Shown here: piece after piece, positions 33,253-41,866 of the stretch
Position numbering within the stretch: position 1 is the stretch's first letter
Layout: each line of letters begins with the position of its first letter
DNA from: Megasphaera sp. AM44-1BH
GTDB lineage: Bacteria; Bacillota; Negativicutes; Veillonellales; Megasphaeraceae
Direction of reading: 5' to 3'
DNA: 42,807 nucleotides
Assembly (NCBI RefSeq): GCF_003467125.1
Contig: NZ_QSFA01000020.1
Location: forward strand, 1-42,807
Notes under the pieces: model-generated
Told to the model about the DNA's origin: nothing
The model's database searches: none
What the model saw: only the letters and a program-made list of their open reading frames with translations
Program-made: the position numbers and the translations under genes

Positions 33253-34518
33253 TTACTGTTTTTTCCGGCGCCGCCGGTTGTCGCCACCTTTATGGAGCGT
33301 TTTGTGGCGTTTTCCCTTCGTAGCCTGATAGGTGCTGGCCGGGAGCTTGTCTTTATATACTTTCTTTTTCTTTGGCGCCTCGTTTTTCGATTTGATCCGT
33401 ATCTGGCCATTGGCTGCGTATTTGGTGATTGTCGCTTTTATGGTGTGTTCAATACGACGTACCCAGTTTTCGTCGGCAGCGGTAGCATACATGATAGCCA
33501 GCCCTTCACTGCCGGCACGGCCTGTACGGCCGATGCGGTGAATATAGTAATCGACGTCGTGGGGTACATCGTAACTGAAGACGTGAGTGATGCCTTCGAT
33601 GTCGATGCCCCGGGCGGCGATATCAGTTGCGACCAGAATCTGGGTGCGGGCCCTGGCGAAATCGCGCAGTACCTGGCTGCGCCGCCCCTGGCTCATATCG
33701 CCATGGAGTTCACCAATATTGAATCCCCGGGCAATGAGTTCCCCGGCCAACCAGGACGTGCGGTCCTTTGTATTACAAAAGACAATAGCCAGATAGGGAT
33801 TCATGTCGGTCAGCATCTGGCAGAGAAGGTCCAGTTTCTTGTCTTCCTGTACCATATAAATCCGTTGTTCAATCGTTTCCAGCGCAATCGTATCGCCTTC
33901 AAGGATATTGAGGACCAGTGGATGAGTCATATGCTTTTTTGCCAGACTGCGGATTTTATCGGGAATCGTGGCAGAGAAGAAAAGCAGCTGCCTGCTGGCC
34001 GGTGTCATGGCAATCAGCGTATCGATGTCTTCGAGAAATCCCGACTGGAGCATCTGGTCGGCTTCATCGACAATCACCCGGCGGACATGGGATAAATCGA
34101 GGGAATTGCGGCCACAGTGGTCGAGAAGCCGTCCGGGGGTACCAATAATAATATGAGGGTGGCGATGGAGCTTCTGAAGCTGATTTTCGATTGTTTTGCC
34201 GCCTATCAGGCTGAGGACATCCACAGACAGAGCCGGTGCCAGTGAAGAGGCGACGTCGGCAATCTGCTTGGCCAGTTCGCGGGTCGGTGCGACGATCAGG
34301 ACCTGTTCACGCGATAAATCGGTGCGGATCTGCTGCAGGGCCGGCAGGAGGAAAGCCAGCGTTTTGCCTGTACCGGTCTGGGCCTGGGCCAGAATGTCGC
34401 GGCCTTTGAATATGGCAGGAATGGACTGGGCCTGGATGGCCGTCGGTTCGTTGATGCCCTGCATATGAAGAAGATTGGTCAATTCCGGCGTGATGCCGAG
34501 TGTCTGGAATGTTTTCAT
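33253..34518 (-). CDS. DEAD-box RNA helicase
   Basis: This 421-residue ATP-dependent RNA helicase probably acts in ribosome assembly or mRNA decay at low temperature. The motifs in order are: Q-motif FQTLGITPEL...PTAIQAQ, Walker A AQTGTGKT near 45-52, PTRELAKQ, GTPGRLLDH, VDEADQML near 149-156, FSATIP, and in the second RecA domain IVFCNTKD, TDIAARGID and HRIGRTGRAG. The C-terminal tail is very basic (KKKKVYKDK and RRRRKKQ), likely an RNA-binding extension as in CshA/RhlE-type proteins. ATG 34518 has AAAGG upstream and is preferred over the start at 34542. It is monocistronic. Confidence 0.92.
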   Translation of the reverse strand: MKTFQTLGITPELTNLLHMQGINEPTAIQAQSIPAIFKGRDILAQAQTGTGKTLAFLLPALQQIRTDLSREQVLIVAPTRELAKQIADVASSLAPALSVDVLSLIGGKTIENQLQKLHRHPHIIIGTPGRLLDHCGRNSLDLSHVRRVIVDEADQMLQSGFLEDIDTLIAMTPASRQLLFFSATIPDKIRSLAKKHMTHPLVLNILEGDTIALETIEQRIYMVQEDKKLDLLCQMLTDMNPYLAIVFCNTKDRTSWLAGELIARGFNIGELHGDMSQGRRSQVLRDFARARTQILVATDIAARGIDIEGITHVFSYDVPHDVDYYIHRIGRTGRAGSEGLAIMYATAADENWVRRIEHTIKATITKYAANGQIRIKSKNEAPKKKKVYKDKLPASTYQATKGKRHKTLHKGGDNRRRRKKQ

Positions 34519-34666
34519 GGGAGTATACCTTTCTCTATTCAAAAAAATAATGTATGTCTCTTTTACATGTGTTTATTTATTATACCATAAGATTCAACTC
34601 TAGGCATTCTTTTTGAAATTTGGTATACTAAACTGTAAATGACTTTTCTTTCAGGAGGCAGATAGC

Positions 34667-35092
34667 ATGAGCTGGTGGCGCGATATTTTCCGTCAATGCG
34701 TATTTATGAGCTTTTTTATTATTCCCATTCCCATTGGATCCTATACGATTCACAGCGGGTCCAGTGCGGCTGTTGCGCTCATATCCCATCTGGCTCTGTC
34801 CTTTCTGATTCCCCTGGCTTATGTGGGCACGAAAGAAGCGACGTTTGGCCTGAAACAGGCCCGTATCAGCCGTACAAGCTTTGTCATTGCCTGGCTGGTA
34901 CTGGTAGCTGTCGGAGGGGCATTTAGTGCCTTTATGGGGCAGATATGGAAGACATCTTCTTTCTGGGAATGGCCTACAGTCGGCCGTGATATTGTTTTTA
35001 TCGGTATCATGTATGGTGAACTGTGTGCAACTATGCTGGGAGCCTATGTCCTGAGCCGGTTTCATGATACCTGCAGAAAAGAGAGTGTGTAA
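34667..35092 (+). CDS. small membrane protein, unknown function
   Basis: This 141-residue hydrophobic protein shows about four membrane segments (roughly 10-25, 33-52, 70-88 and 105-127) and no motif I recognise. CAGGAGGCAGATAGC gives a strong ribosome site for ATG 34667. Its stop is immediately followed by the start of the next membrane protein gene. Both proteins share a similar N-terminal phrase, an aromatic stretch then IPIPxG or IPVPFG, suggesting a two-component membrane complex or a duplicated domain. Function is unknown. Confidence 0.75.
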   Translation: MSWWRDIFRQCVFMSFFIIPIPIGSYTIHSGSSAAVALISHLALSFLIPLAYVGTKEATFGLKQARISRTSFVIAWLVLVAVGGAFSAFMGQIWKTSSFWEWPTVGRDIVFIGIMYGELCATMLGAYVLSRFHDTCRKESV

Positions 35093-35953
35093 ATGAATAA
35101 CCCATCGTGGCGTCCCTATGGGCTTCATCTGGCCTGGCAGTGCGTCTGGCTGATTCCTGTCCCTTTTGGGGCGTTTGTTTCTGATAAAGGATTTCTTACG
35201 GTTTTATCTTTTCTTGTCTTTTCCCTGGGTTCTTTGACGGTGCCATTGTTACAACGTCATCGCCAGGTGAAAAATCAGGGATATACCTTGTATGCCTCCC
35301 CGGGGATGTATTTTTATGGCGCCCTGACAGGACTTATGCTGATTACAGGCTTTTTTGACAGCCTGATAGGTACGAGTCTATGGCAGAATTACTATAGCCG
35401 GGTCATTCTGTATGCGTGCTGGATGATCGTAACGATCCTTGTACAAAATCTGCTGGCCTGGGGCTTTGATTTCTGGAAAAAACGGCGCAGGAAATATGCC
35501 TGGTCGGAATTTCTCGACCCGGTGCTGTATGCGCTGCCTGTCCCCCTTTCGTTTATGACGATGTGCTTCTTTCCTGTACTGGACACGACGAATCTGGATG
35601 GGCCGCTCATTGGCGTCTTTATTCTCCTCGGGCTTTGCGTTTTCCTGCTCATCGCCTTTGTTCTGGCTTCGTTCGCACTATATTTTTATCCTGCAAAAGA
35701 ACGATTTCCCAAAACGGGTGACCGTATCGTTCAGCTCATACGGATTCTCTGTATGAGTCTGGCCTGGCTGGCCCTCAATATGCCGGCTTCTCCCTATATC
35801 CGGTTTGTCGTAGGTCATACGCCACTATCGGAAAATAGTATTCTGACGCTGCTTGTCCCTCTTGCTGGAGAAACGATTTCTATCATAGCTGCCGTGGCTT
35901 GCAGCAATCTCATTCCACTTATCTGGAACCGGTTGCACCGGAGCCAGGCATAG
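35093..35953 (+). CDS. multi-spanning membrane protein, unknown function
   Basis: The 286-residue protein has seven or eight predicted membrane segments, a central basic loop (FDFWKKRRRKYAW near residues 123-135) and no recognised family motif. The N-terminal LIPVPFGAFVSDKGFLTVLS resembles IIPIPIGSYTIHSGSSA of the preceding protein, hinting at shared ancestry. The ATG is directly adjacent to the upstream stop, so translation is coupled. A bidirectional terminator follows. Transporter or assembly factor are both possible; there is no evidence for either. Confidence 0.75.
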   Translation: MNNPSWRPYGLHLAWQCVWLIPVPFGAFVSDKGFLTVLSFLVFSLGSLTVPLLQRHRQVKNQGYTLYASPGMYFYGALTGLMLITGFFDSLIGTSLWQNYYSRVILYACWMIVTILVQNLLAWGFDFWKKRRRKYAWSEFLDPVLYALPVPLSFMTMCFFPVLDTTNLDGPLIGVFILLGLCVFLLIAFVLASFALYFYPAKERFPKTGDRIVQLIRILCMSLAWLALNMPASPYIRFVVGHTPLSENSILTLLVPLAGETISIIAAVACSNLIPLIWNRLHRSQA

Positions 35954-35990
35954 GGACTCATCTTATTGCCAATCACATATTGCAGACAAA

Positions 35991-36028
35991 TACAAAAAAG
36001 CTGCCCTTTGTTGGACAGCTTTTTTGTA
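35991..36028. terminator. bidirectional terminator before potE
   Basis: TACAAAAAAGCTGCCC and GGACAGCTTTTTTGTA form a stem with one mismatch and a short loop, with T runs in both directions. It lies between the membrane protein gene and convergent potE. Confidence 0.85.
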
Positions 36029-36039
36029 CATACAGATAT

Positions 36040-37377
36040 TCAGCTTTTTACCCGCTGTTCATGCATAAATGGCTGCTTCATAACGACAAAACGCACGACG
36101 TAGGTCATCCAGCCGATGAAGACAGCGGCACAGCCACCGAGGAAGGTGGGCAGATCCAGTGTGGTCATGGCATAGAAGCAGTAGATGATAGAAACGCCGG
36201 CAAAGAAATAAGCCGTATTCCGGTTGCACTGGGCATTGGAGATACCTTCTGTGTCCAGAATGGATTTGAGGGCTGCAGAACAGAGAATGTAGGGAATAAC
36301 GTTGGTAACGACAGCCAGGTTTGCGAGGTTTTCAAATTGTTCGGCCAGGGTCGGGCTGATGGTCATAAGAGATAAGAAGCTCTGCATGACCAGGATGAGC
36401 ATCATGCCTTTGAGAGGAACATCGGCATCGGTGACCTTGGCAAATACCTTCGGGAACAGACCGCGCTGGGCGCTTGTTTTAAAGACCCGGGCCAGTGTGA
36501 ACTGCCAGGAAAGAAGAGAACCGGCACAGGAGAAGACCATGAGGCCCATGACAGCTTTTCCTGCTGTAGAACCGAGCATGGTGGCGAAAGCCAGGCCGAA
36601 CGGAGCGCTTGAATTGAGAATATCGTTGTTGGGAACGACACCGGCAATGACGTTGGTCGATGCTACGTAGATGATGGCAACGGCAACGGTGCTGACAAAC
36701 GTCGCAATGGGGACGGCACGCTGCGGGTTTTCTACGGCATCCATATTGACAGCTGCCGATTCAAATCCCAGGAATGACCAGAGGGTGAGGGCGATAGAAT
36801 TGCCAATAGCGTCTCCCAGACCAAATTGGTTCGGATTCCACGAGCTGACCCACAGCTGGGGATCGAACCAGTACCAGCCGATGAGGGAAATGCCCAAAAC
36901 AGGAATGATGGCTCCCCAGATAGTTATGGTGCTTAATTTGCCGGAGTAGCGTGAACCGCTGAAGTTGAGTGCAGCAGCGATCCAAAGAAGTGCTATGGTA
37001 TATAGACATGTCTGCAACGGCGTCAGTTCAGCGCCGAAGAAACCGGCGCCATAACCGACTGCTGAAATAGCAATGGCTACGTTTGCAATGACAATAGAGA
37101 CGGAATAGGAATAACTTGTCATGAAATGTCCAAGACATCCGAACCGATACTCGGCATAGCCTCCCATGCCACCCGGCTTGGTAGAGAACATACCACATCG
37201 GGCGAAGGTCAGTGCCAGGGCTAAAGAGCCGAGAGAAGTAATAATCCAGGAAATAATCGAAATCGTGCCTACTTCGGCAAGTTTCGTCGGCAGCATGATG
37301 ATACCGGCACCGAGCATGTTGGCCGCTGCTACAAAAGTCAGCTGGACCAAAGACATTTTACGACGTGAAGTTTTCAT
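36040..37377 (-). CDS. potE: putrescine/ornithine antiporter PotE-like permease
   Basis: This 445-residue APC-superfamily transporter closely resembles E. coli PotE as I remember it. Shared segments include NMLGAGIIMLPTKLAEVGTI, SGGMGGYAEY-like KPGGMGGYAEYRFG, IANVAIAISAVGYG and STNVIAGVVPNND. Twelve membrane helices are expected, with the helix-1 GAGIIML loop contacting substrate. PotE exchanges ornithine for putrescine or imports putrescine. The usual partner gene speF (ornithine decarboxylase) is not next to it, so the exchanged pair here is uncertain. ATG 37377 has AGAAGGA upstream. The 270-base region before it holds an AT-rich promoter region and the thiolase terminator. Confidence 0.88.
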   Translation of the reverse strand: MKTSRRKMSLVQLTFVAAANMLGAGIIMLPTKLAEVGTISIISWIITSLGSLALALTFARCGMFSTKPGGMGGYAEYRFGCLGHFMTSYSYSVSIVIANVAIAISAVGYGAGFFGAELTPLQTCLYTIALLWIAAALNFSGSRYSGKLSTITIWGAIIPVLGISLIGWYWFDPQLWVSSWNPNQFGLGDAIGNSIALTLWSFLGFESAAVNMDAVENPQRAVPIATFVSTVAVAIIYVASTNVIAGVVPNNDILNSSAPFGLAFATMLGSTAGKAVMGLMVFSCAGSLLSWQFTLARVFKTSAQRGLFPKVFAKVTDADVPLKGMMLILVMQSFLSLMTISPTLAEQFENLANLAVVTNVIPYILCSAALKSILDTEGISNAQCNRNTAYFFAGVSIIYCFYAMTTLDLPTFLGGCAAVFIGWMTYVVRFVVMKQPFMHEQRVKS

Positions 37378-37592
37378 TATCAGTCCTTCTTTCTTAGGGC
37401 TGGGGGCGTGTCGTATCAGGCCGTCCCCATTGTCATAGTATTGTAAAAAATAGCCCGTTTTTTAAAGCTAGTACATTGTAGCATGTTTGCTATGAAAATT
37501 AAATGGTTTTTCGATAAAAAAATAGAATGATATAATAATTTTTTGAAATGTATAACCTGGACGTTTTTGGCATTTTTAGTAAAAAATTTTCG

Positions 37593-37629
37593 AAAAAAAG
37601 ACAGCCACTATAAAGTGACTGTCTTTTTT
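37593..37629 (-). terminator. terminator of the thiolase gene
   Basis: On the minus strand AAAAAAGACAGTCACT-TTAT-AGTGGCTGTCTTTTTT forms a stem with one G-U pair and ends in a T run, just past the thiolase stop. The flanking A run allows plus-strand use too. Confidence 0.88.
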
Positions 37630-37647
37630 AAGACCATCTAGTCGGAA

Positions 37648-38841
37648 TTAGTCGCACATTTTGATTGCTACGGCTGTACCCTGGCCACCGCCGATGCACA
37701 GGGAAGCGAGGCCATAACGGGAACCATTGCGGCCCGGTTCTGCCAATGCATAGAGCAGAGTCGTGAGGATACGGGCACCGGAGCAGCCTACGGGATGACC
37801 GAGGGAGATACCGGAACCATAGATGTTTGTTTTGCTCATGTCAGCGCCGAGCTGCTGGCAGCAATATACAGCCTGAGCTGCGAAAGCTTCGTTCAGTTCA
37901 ACCAGTTCGAAGTCTTCCATTTTGAGGCCGGTCTTCTTGAACAGTTTATGGCAGGCCGGGATAGGACCAGTACCCATGATAGCCGGTTCAACACCTGCGG
38001 AAGCCCAGTCAAGGATTTCAGCAATCGGTTTGATACCGAGTTCTTCGGCTTTTTTCTTGCTCATGAGAACCAGTGCGCAGGCAGCATCGTTGATACCGGA
38101 AGCGTTACCAGCTGTAACTGTGCCGTCTTTTGTGAAAGCCGGTTTTAATTTAGCAAGGCCTTCCATTGTGGTTTCCGGACGGATATGTTCATCTTTCGTG
38201 ATGACGATATCGCCTTTTTTGCGGTTGTGAATCGTTACAGGAACAATCTGAGCGTCGAATTTGCCTTCAGCCTGAGCTTTGGCAGCACGCATCTGGGAAT
38301 TGTAAGCGCATTCATCCTGCTGCTGACGGGTTACGCCAAAGCGGGATGCGATGTTTTCTGCCGTTACGCCCATGTGGTAGCCATTTTCTGTGCAAACCAG
38401 GCCGTCACGGAGCATCGTATCTTCGAGGACGCCATTGCCCATACGATAGCCGCGGCGTGCTTTTGCGATAACATACGGAGCATTGGACATGGATTCCATA
38501 CCGCCGACGATTACGCAGTCAGCGTCGCCGAGTTCGATCTGCTGAGCGCCGAGGGATACAGCACGAAGACCGGACCCGCACAGTTTATTGATAGTAAATG
38601 CAGGAACTTCCTGAGGAATACCGGAATGGAGAGCTACCTGACGGGCTGTGTTTTCGCCGCAGCCGGCTGTCAGAACATGACCCATGATAACTTCATCAAT
38701 CTGATCTACAGGAACTTTAGCACGTTCGATAGCAGCTTTGACAGCAACGATACCGAGCTGAACAGCTGTTACGTCTTTGAACTGGCCGTTGAAGCTGCCG
38801 ATAGGAGTACGAGCTGCACTTACGATGACTACATTTTTCAT
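37648..38841 (-). CDS. acetyl-CoA C-acetyltransferase (thiolase)
   Basis: This 397-residue biosynthetic-type thiolase condenses two acetyl-CoA to acetoacetyl-CoA, the entry to butyrate and longer-chain acid formation. Catalytic residues are visible: Cys88 in INKLCGSGLRAV, His349 in ISLGHPVGCSGAR and Cys382 in SLCIGGGQG. GNASGINDAACALVLMS is the conserved central segment. ATG 38841 has AAGGGTGG upstream; the longer frame to 38907 is disregarded because it lacks a ribosome site. It is monocistronic here, without hbd, crt or bcd beside it. Genes of this type are named thlA or atoB in different organisms. Confidence 0.93.
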   Translation of the reverse strand: MKNVVIVSAARTPIGSFNGQFKDVTAVQLGIVAVKAAIERAKVPVDQIDEVIMGHVLTAGCGENTARQVALHSGIPQEVPAFTINKLCGSGLRAVSLGAQQIELGDADCVIVGGMESMSNAPYVIAKARRGYRMGNGVLEDTMLRDGLVCTENGYHMGVTAENIASRFGVTRQQQDECAYNSQMRAAKAQAEGKFDAQIVPVTIHNRKKGDIVITKDEHIRPETTMEGLAKLKPAFTKDGTVTAGNASGINDAACALVLMSKKKAEELGIKPIAEILDWASAGVEPAIMGTGPIPACHKLFKKTGLKMEDFELVELNEAFAAQAVYCCQQLGADMSKTNIYGSGISLGHPVGCSGARILTTLLYALAEPGRNGSRYGLASLCIGGGQGTAVAIKMCD

Positions 38842-39226
38842 TGAAAAACCACCCTTTCTGAATACAAATAAAATAGTATATCTGTTAGTAGATGTAATAT
38901 CTGCCACATGAACACTATTTATATCCTGTTGCTTGGGGATTGTGAGGGGAGCCGCTTTTCCCGATGAAAAAGTTGAGTTCTAAATTTCACAATCTCTATG
39001 TGTATATAGTACATTTTTTCACATGGATTTGCAAGTAAAAATTGAAGGAATTCTATACCAAATACTCATATTTATTCTCCAACATTTCCTAAACAGAATA
39101 CACAATTACCTTTTATATTCAAAATATGCATTTACGAACGCGTTCGAAAATACAGCACATAATAAACGGTATATGTCAAAATGCGCTAATTGGGATAAAT
39201 TTCACAAACTGTATAAAGATCTCCAT
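38842..39226. other. intergenic region upstream of thiolase
   Basis: This AT-rich stretch has no convincing gene. It must contain the thiolase promoter on the minus strand, with a TATACT-like -10 about 35 bases before the start. It also carries the 12-bp perfect palindrome CGAACGCGTTCG at 39135-39146. No terminator was recognised after the convergent-side VWA gene end at 39227. Confidence 0.5.
39135..39146. promoter_or_regulatory. perfect 12-bp palindrome, possible operator
   Basis: CGAACGCGTTCG, embedded in AT-rich sequence between the VWA gene end and the thiolase start region, stands out in composition. It could bind a dimeric repressor, but it is about 295 bases from the thiolase start codon. 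Confidence 0.3.
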
Positions 39227-40645
39227 CTAGAAATTCAGGCTGATTCCTTCCTGATTATTCATGGAATATCCGCCTTTTTCGACAAAGAAGAATTCGGCAG
39301 CCGAGTTTTCTTCTTCCAGCGGATGAAGCCGTTTGACAATGCCATAGGGGTTGTCGAGAGACAGGTCATCCCCGTTGCCGCCAATGAGCCAGAGGATTTT
39401 GTAGCCTGATGGAACGGTACGCAGCTTGTCTTCACCTTTGCCATCGGTAAAATAGAGAAGAAGGTCTATTTTATGCTTATTGGCATATTCGATGACCGGT
39501 GCGTAGCAGGTGCCGCCCCGGCCGGCAGGACGTGCCTGCAGGTCTTTGATTGTCCGGACGGTGTATACTTTGCGGATGTGATCATCACATTGGATAATCG
39601 TGATTTCTGTCTTATATTCCCGTACAATCTGGAAGACTTCTTCCATGGCCTGTTTAAATTCGTCGTCACTGATGCTGCCGCTGATATCGAGGGCAATATA
39701 GATTTTGGCCTTGTAATTGCGCAGCTGCCCCCGCAGATCCAGCCGTTCGGGCTGGCGGCGATTGCGGCGGGCCGTCGTTTTCTTGTTGCCGCTGGCTACG
39801 GTACCGGCCAATTTCTTCAGATAGAAATGCCAGGGAAGGGTATGGTTGCTGTCCTTGATCTGGGCTATGGCATTGGCGATATGATCTGAAAGATTGCCCC
39901 GGCTTGCGGCATCGACGTACTTTTCCGTAAATCGTCCCAGGAGCTGGGCGTCTATCGTATCCGATTCGTTCCAGACGTCATGGGTGCGCAGGGGATCGAA
40001 TTTTGTCAGGATATCCGTATCAGCTGTATTATCTTCATCGGTAACCGTCGTCGTCTTTTCCCGTTTGTCGATGGCTTCCTGGATTTCCTGTACGTAGTCT
40101 TCCAATGTACCAAACGGTGTCAAGTACAGGTGGTATTGCAGATTGACCCAGTCCAGCGTAGCGGCGTCATCGGGCATGGGACGCAGATAGGTGTTGACGA
40201 CGATATCCATGGCCAGGTTCAGGGCCAGCTTGCTATAATGGTCCTGCAGGTCTTTGGCACGCTGCAGGTGCTGGAAGACGATGTGCAGGATTTCATGGCG
40301 GATGCAGTTTCCCATCTGGTCAATCGTCAGGGGAAGGAAAATGAAGGGATTGAAATACATGACATACTTTGCTCCCTTGAAATTCGTCGCCGTGGCAGAA
40401 CCGATGTTAAGGCGGATTTCTTTTCCCATCTGGAAGAAGAAATATCCATAAAAATTATCTTTGTCATCCAGGAGTTTCAGGCTGATTTTGCTGACAAATT
40501 CAAAGAATTCCCGGACAAAGTCTGCCGGCAGATCCTCTGCGCGACAGGCTTTATCGGAAAGGCGCATTTCATTATCGGCCCAGAGATTGAGTTTTTGGTC
40601 GAGGAGTATAGCCTCAGTACGGAGTTGTTTATCCAATACAATCAC
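39227..40645 (-). CDS. DUF2201-type metallopeptidase-like/VWA protein
   Basis: The 472-residue protein combines an N-terminal metallopeptidase-like domain, with HEILH at residues 117-121 and a further His at 126, with a C-terminal VWA-like domain bearing the MIDAS motif DISGS at 320-324. The layout matches DUF2201 (YwmD/VWA-like) proteins. VWA domains bind partners through a metal ion and typically pair with MoxR ATPases. A linker of about 60 polar residues (near 195-215, rich in Thr, Glu and Asp) joins the parts, followed by a basic KKTTARRNRRQPER stretch. GTG 40645 overlaps the MoxR stop by four bases, so the two are translationally coupled. Function is unknown. Confidence 0.85.
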   Translation of the reverse strand: MIVLDKQLRTEAILLDQKLNLWADNEMRLSDKACRAEDLPADFVREFFEFVSKISLKLLDDKDNFYGYFFFQMGKEIRLNIGSATATNFKGAKYVMYFNPFIFLPLTIDQMGNCIRHEILHIVFQHLQRAKDLQDHYSKLALNLAMDIVVNTYLRPMPDDAATLDWVNLQYHLYLTPFGTLEDYVQEIQEAIDKREKTTTVTDEDNTADTDILTKFDPLRTHDVWNESDTIDAQLLGRFTEKYVDAASRGNLSDHIANAIAQIKDSNHTLPWHFYLKKLAGTVASGNKKTTARRNRRQPERLDLRGQLRNYKAKIYIALDISGSISDDEFKQAMEEVFQIVREYKTEITIIQCDDHIRKVYTVRTIKDLQARPAGRGGTCYAPVIEYANKHKIDLLLYFTDGKGEDKLRTVPSGYKILWLIGGNGDDLSLDNPYGIVKRLHPLEEENSAAEFFFVEKGGYSMNNQEGISLNF

Positions 40646-41718
40646 CCGATTGCTTCGTAGGTTTTAAAATAAGCATCAATAAAGTGGTCATTTTTGAGGG
40701 CGTATTTTCCGACTTCTTTCGTATTGTTGCGGATATCTTTCATTACGCCTATCATGAGATCGACCGGATAGTAGTGCAGGAATGTCACCAGCCGTTCGAT
40801 GGCCTGGTCGGGATCGATGGCACCTTCTGCGAGTTTGCTGTCGAGCTGACGCAGGATATTTTTGGCAGCCAGATACAGACGGGTATGGGATTCGTTTTCG
40901 ATTTTGCTGATTGTTTCTGCTGTCATAGACGGACCGGCAAATACATCGGCATAGGATACGAGTGGCTGTGCGTCAGACTGGATGAAATTGACGAATTCTT
41001 CAGCAATGACTTTTCCGACATTACCACGGATTACATTGAAAAAGACGTTTTTTGAATAGGATTCGGGATGTTTGGCATAGATGCGGTAAATATCGGAAAT
41101 CCGTTCGTAACTGCGCGGTGTGGCATTGATATCGTCTTCATTGCGCTGGGACAGGTAGTCTGGGAATGTAGAAATAAATTCCATGACCCGTGGTTCGATT
41201 CCTTTGGCGGCAGCCCAGTCCAGCCATTGCATATAATCCGGTTCCATATATAACCAGACGAAACGGTTCTTTTGGGCGTCATCCATTTCTACGGTCTGAT
41301 AATCGTAGGTATCGGTCGGATTCATGGCAGCGATGATGCGTACGCTTTCATCCAGGTGGTAGCCGTTGATTTCATGATTGAGTATGAGGTTCATCAATTC
41401 CTGCTGTACAGCATGTTCACAGCGGTTGATTTCATCAATGAAGAGAAGGACCGTTTTACCGGCAGCCAGAGCTTCATCGATTTCCCGCAGTTTGTGGTGG
41501 ATTGCGTAGACGGTCGTGCGGTTTTCTACGGTAGGCAGGCCGCCGATTTCCCCTTCTTTTAAAATATTGCCATCGATATCGATGAGTGTCCATCCATTTT
41601 CTGCAGCCAGATCGGTTGCCAGAGCGGTTTTACCAATCCCCGTTTCACCAATGAGAAGCGGAACGGCCTGAGCGGCCAAAACGAGTTTTACACTTTGCAG
41701 TGTGTCATTGTAATTCAT
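40642..41718 (-). CDS. MoxR family AAA ATPase
   Basis: The 358-residue protein is a MoxR-type AAA+ ATPase, thought to act as a chaperone loading metals or remodelling VWA-domain partners. Walker A GETGIGKT is at residues 24-31 and Walker B LLFIDEINR near 91-99; sensor-like AAMNPTDTYDYQ follows near residues 128-139. The C-terminal half is helical, ending with IGVMKDIRNNTKEVGKYALKN. ATG 41718 has AGGATGG upstream. Its 3' end overlaps the VWA gene, and a 22-residue-repeat protein gene lies 148 bases upstream on the same strand. Confidence 0.9.
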   Translation of the reverse strand: MNYNDTLQSVKLVLAAQAVPLLIGETGIGKTALATDLAAENGWTLIDIDGNILKEGEIGGLPTVENRTTVYAIHHKLREIDEALAAGKTVLLFIDEINRCEHAVQQELMNLILNHEINGYHLDESVRIIAAMNPTDTYDYQTVEMDDAQKNRFVWLYMEPDYMQWLDWAAAKGIEPRVMEFISTFPDYLSQRNEDDINATPRSYERISDIYRIYAKHPESYSKNVFFNVIRGNVGKVIAEEFVNFIQSDAQPLVSYADVFAGPSMTAETISKIENESHTRLYLAAKNILRQLDSKLAEGAIDPDQAIERLVTFLHYYPVDLMIGVMKDIRNNTKEVGKYALKNDHFIDAYFKTYEAIG

Positions 41719-41866
41719 GAAATTTCCATCCTATCTTTATAAAATCTAATAAAACAATAATATATGATGTAACAAATGATATCCTACTACATACTAATAT
41801 AATAAACGATGACCAGCAAATGGTAAAGAAGAAACGGTGTATCTCCTAAAGCATGTGGTGTGACTT

